The notes under the pieces: generated by a model
Seen by the model: the letters and a program-made list of their open reading frames with translations, nothing else
Database searches by the model: none
What the model was told of the DNA's origin: nothing
Part shown: piece after piece, positions 62,162 to 64,000 of the stretch
Layout of the letters: each line of letters opens with the position of its first letter
Position numbering within the stretch: position 1 is the first letter of the stretch
Program-made: the position numbers and the translations under genes
Source of the DNA: Arthrobacter sp. zg-Y20
GTDB taxonomy: Bacteria > Actinomycetota > Actinomycetes > Actinomycetales > Micrococcaceae
DNA length: 64,000 nt
Assembly (NCBI RefSeq): GCF_030142075.1
Contig: NZ_CP126241.1
Location: 1,116,001-1,180,000 of the forward strand
Reading direction: 5' to 3'

Positions 62162-63768
62162 TGGAGGGGCTCCGCTACCGATCCGGCACCTGGATCTGCT
62201 TGGTGCAGGACTCCCTCCTGTGCCTGCTGCCCCCGGATACCGGCGAGGACCGTGTGCAGGAGATCTGGTCCCTGCTCGGCACGAAGCCCGCTTTGGACCG
62301 TGTGTTTTCCGCGGTCTCGGGTGGACTGGGCACCAACCTGGCGGACATGCCTGCCTTCGGTGTCCTTTCCCTGGGGGAGCGCCGGCACGTGTTGCTGCGC
62401 GGTCCGCTGGAACTGCAGCAGGCCGGTCACAGCGAACCGGCAGCGTCCGGTGAATTCGTCACCACGTGGAGTGAACGTGTCCTCAGCGGGCCCGGTCGAT
62501 TCACCATGCGCGTCACTGCTCCCGCCGTCGCTGGAGCGCCGGGGGCAGGTATGCTGCTGCCCTTGGAAAGCGGGATAGCACTGGTCTCGGTGCTTGAGTT
62601 CGATTCAACGCAGGATGCCGGCCCCCGGGCCGGTGCTCCCGCCCGGAGCCTGCCCGGAGCAGGGGAACCCGGCGAAACGGCGCCTGTTGAGGCAGCGCCT
62701 GTCGTTGTGGCGGCTCCGCCTGCTGCAACTGAGCCTGTCGCTGTGGCGGCTGCGCCCGTTCCGCCGGACCCGGCGGTTTCGGCGGGGCATGCCCCCGACG
62801 CGGACGTCCGTGAGCCCGGCCGTCACCGGGAAGCTCCGCGGACCCCGGAAGCTGCAGAGGCGGAGAACCCTGACCTCGGACTGACCGTCCGCCCGCCCGA
62901 GGAGACCGAGGCGCCGGCGGAAACGGTGGACCCCCGGGACACCCTGCAGCCGACCGCCTCCCTGCAGTCGACCGCCTCCCTGCAGACGGCCGCCTCGGCG
63001 TCGCCGGCCGGGCAGCTCATCGATTCCGTGCCCTGGCTCCGCAACGGCGCTGCCGCAGCCGCGCCGGCAGCGCCCAAACCGGCCCCCGCTCCTGCACCGC
63101 CGGCCCCTGCCCCCGTCCCTGCACCGCCGGCCCCTGCCCCCGTCCCTACACCGCCGGCCCCTGCCCCCGTCCCTGCACCCCCGGCCGCCACCGGCCTGGA
63201 CGTACTGGACCTGGACGACGCCGACCTGGACCACGACGGCGACACGATCATGAGCAGCGACCTCGCCAAGGTTTTGCCTCCGCCGGCGCCGGACAGCCGC
63301 CCGAACACGGCTCCCACGGTGCTGGCCCGCACCTGCCCCTCCGGGCACGCCAACCCTCCCACCCGGTCTGTATGCGTCCTTTGCGGCCAGCCGCTTGGCG
63401 AGGACCCGCAGCCGCTGCCCCGTCCGTCCCTGGGCACGGCAGTGTTTTCCACCGGGCAGGTGGAACCGCTGGACAAGAACATGGTGATTGGCCGGCAGCC
63501 TTCAGTGGCCCGTACTCCGGGATCGGTGATGCCGCGCATGGTGCAGGTGCCCAGCAGCGGCGGCGACATTTCACGCTCCCATGCCGAGATCCGCCTGGAA
63601 GGCTGGCACGTTATGCTGCGTGACCTGAACTCCACCAACGGGACCGTCATGGTCCGTGAGGGCCAGCTGCCGCACCGGCTAGGCCAGAGCGAGGCCGTGA
63701 TTGTGCTCGACGGTGACGTGGCGGAGCTCGGCGACGGCGTCTGGGTGCGGTTCGAGGGCCTGGCGTGA
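62161..63768 (+). CDS. FHA-domain protein with zinc-ribbon and Pro/Ala linker
   Basis: A 535-residue cytoplasmic protein. An N-terminal domain (about 1-140), beginning MEGLRYRSGTWICLVQDSLL, is of no family I can name. A low-complexity Pro/Ala linker runs about 155-375 with short tandem repeats. A zinc-ribbon-like cluster follows (from about residue 392: CPSGHANPPTRSVCVLCGQP). The FHA domain (about 420-533) has VIGRQPS, DISRSHAEIR and LNSTNGTVM, the phosphothreonine-binding residues. It should bind phosphorylated partners, likely substrates of the operon's kinase. It overlaps both neighbours by 1-4 bases. Confidence 0.88.
   Translation: MEGLRYRSGTWICLVQDSLLCLLPPDTGEDRVQEIWSLLGTKPALDRVFSAVSGGLGTNLADMPAFGVLSLGERRHVLLRGPLELQQAGHSEPAASGEFVTTWSERVLSGPGRFTMRVTAPAVAGAPGAGMLLPLESGIALVSVLEFDSTQDAGPRAGAPARSLPGAGEPGETAPVEAAPVVVAAPPAATEPVAVAAAPVPPDPAVSAGHAPDADVREPGRHREAPRTPEAAEAENPDLGLTVRPPEETEAPAETVDPRDTLQPTASLQSTASLQTAASASPAGQLIDSVPWLRNGAAAAAPAAPKPAPAPAPPAPAPVPAPPAPAPVPTPPAPAPVPAPPAATGLDVLDLDDADLDHDGDTIMSSDLAKVLPPPAPDSRPNTAPTVLARTCPSGHANPPTRSVCVLCGQPLGEDPQPLPRPSLGTAVFSTGQVEPLDKNMVIGRQPSVARTPGSVMPRMVQVPSSGGDISRSHAEIRLEGWHVMLRDLNSTNGTVMVREGQLPHRLGQSEAVIVLDGDVAELGDGVWVRFEGLA
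62944..62997 (+). repeat. 18-bp tandem repeat, three copies, in the FHA linker
   Basis: Three consecutive 18-base units beginning CTGCAG encode LQPTAS, LQSTAS and LQTAAS. Copies at 62944, 62962 and 62980. This in-frame repeat is likely to vary in copy number between strains. Confidence 0.8.
63094..63174 (+). repeat. 27-bp tandem repeat, three copies, in the FHA linker
   Basis: Three 27-base units at 63094, 63121 and 63148 are identical apart from one base at the start of the third. They encode APPAPAPVP-type nonapeptides. The near-identity at DNA level points to recent expansion. Confidence 0.85.
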
Positions 63769-64000
63769 ACAAAAAGCGGGCTCCCGCACCACCTCCGGAA
63801 ATTTCCGGCTACCGCTACCTCCGGCATCTCGGTTCGGGCGGCTTTGCCGATGTATACCTTTATGAGCAGGACCATCCCCGGCGCCGGGTTGCCGTGAAGG
63901 TACTGCTTTCGGACCTGCGGACGGACAGTGCCAGACGCAGCTTCGAAGCCGAAGCGAACCTCATGGCACAGCTGTCCTCCCACCCCTACATCGTCACCAT
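63765..64000 (+). CDS. Ser/Thr protein kinase, partial (N-terminus)
   Basis: Only the first 78 codons are in the window. GTG 63765 overlaps the FHA stop (GTGA). After a short Pro-rich leader come YRYLRHLGSGGFADVYLYEQ, the glycine-rich ATP loop, RVAVKVLLSD with the ATP-anchoring lysine, and the glutamate of helix C in RRSFEAEANLMAQLSSHP. These are the N-lobe marks of a Hanks-type kinase. It likely works with the PP2C and FHA proteins just upstream. The catalytic loop and any membrane or extracellular part are beyond the edge. Confidence 0.93.
   Translation, partial: MNKKRAPAPPPEISGYRYLRHLGSGGFADVYLYEQDHPRRRVAVKVLLSDLRTDSARRSFEAEANLMAQLSSHPYIVT

Overview
The window is high-G+C, densely packed bacterial chromosome that reads as an actinobacterium of the Arthrobacter/Micrococcaceae type. 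Supporting signs are actinobacterial family marks (acyl-CoA carboxylase with an epsilon subunit, DUF2505 protein, SCO4848-like membrane protein, flavoprotein reductase of the LpdA type, Rv1264-like adenylate cyclase), frequent GTG/TTG starts and many 1-4 base gene overlaps. No rRNA, tRNA, CRISPR array, phage or insertion sequence was seen. The species assignment is inference.

Layout. (1) 1-11009: surface polysaccharide locus with a flippase (cut by the left edge), chain-length protein, O-antigen ligase/polymerase-like protein, a diverged exported glycerophosphodiesterase-fold lipoprotein, a GT39-like and a GT4 glycosyltransferase and UDP-glucose dehydrogenase; a SufS-SufU sulfur-mobilisation pair sits inside it. 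(2) 11152-15018: a divergent histidine kinase/OmpR regulator pair, a protein with an Hpt-like fold lacking the phosphorylatable histidine, and a VanZ-like protein. (3) 15233-18735: a tightly packed operon with a SipW-type signal peptidase, three proteins carrying SipW-type signal peptides and a membrane-anchored wall protein, reminiscent of the Bacillus matrix-fibre operon. (4) 18732-27026: NhaA, small membrane proteins, DUF2505, a lipoprotein, mfd and deoC. (5) 27156-30632: a lower-G+C accessory stretch with a 47-residue secreted peptide gene divergent from a TPR-only protein, followed by an STAS/SpoIIAA-like protein and a GGDEF-EAL protein. (6) 30671-50133: a conserved actinobacterial housekeeping block (phosphohexomutase, purine nucleoside phosphorylase, lpdA, accA3, maf, accD, accE, birA, PH-domain protein, class III cyclase) interrupted by transporters, a DUF885 peptidase and a DUF559-type gene bracketed by short repeats. 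(7) 50304-64000: one long operon with a 2,027-residue Ig-like/FN3 surface protein, MoxR ATPase, DUF58, a transglutaminase-fold protein lacking catalytic residues, PP2C phosphatase, FHA protein and a Ser/Thr kinase cut by the right edge.

How it may work together (inference): regions 1-3 look like an envelope or biofilm-matrix module (polysaccharide plus exported fibre-like proteins) with its own two-component control. Region 5 may link a secreted peptide to an intracellular TPR receptor and cyclic-di-GMP. Region 7 looks like a phosphorylation-controlled envelope assembly system. The strongest candidates for an undescribed system are the peptide/TPR pair (27156-28484), the five-gene SipW operon, and the repeat-bracketed DUF559 gene.
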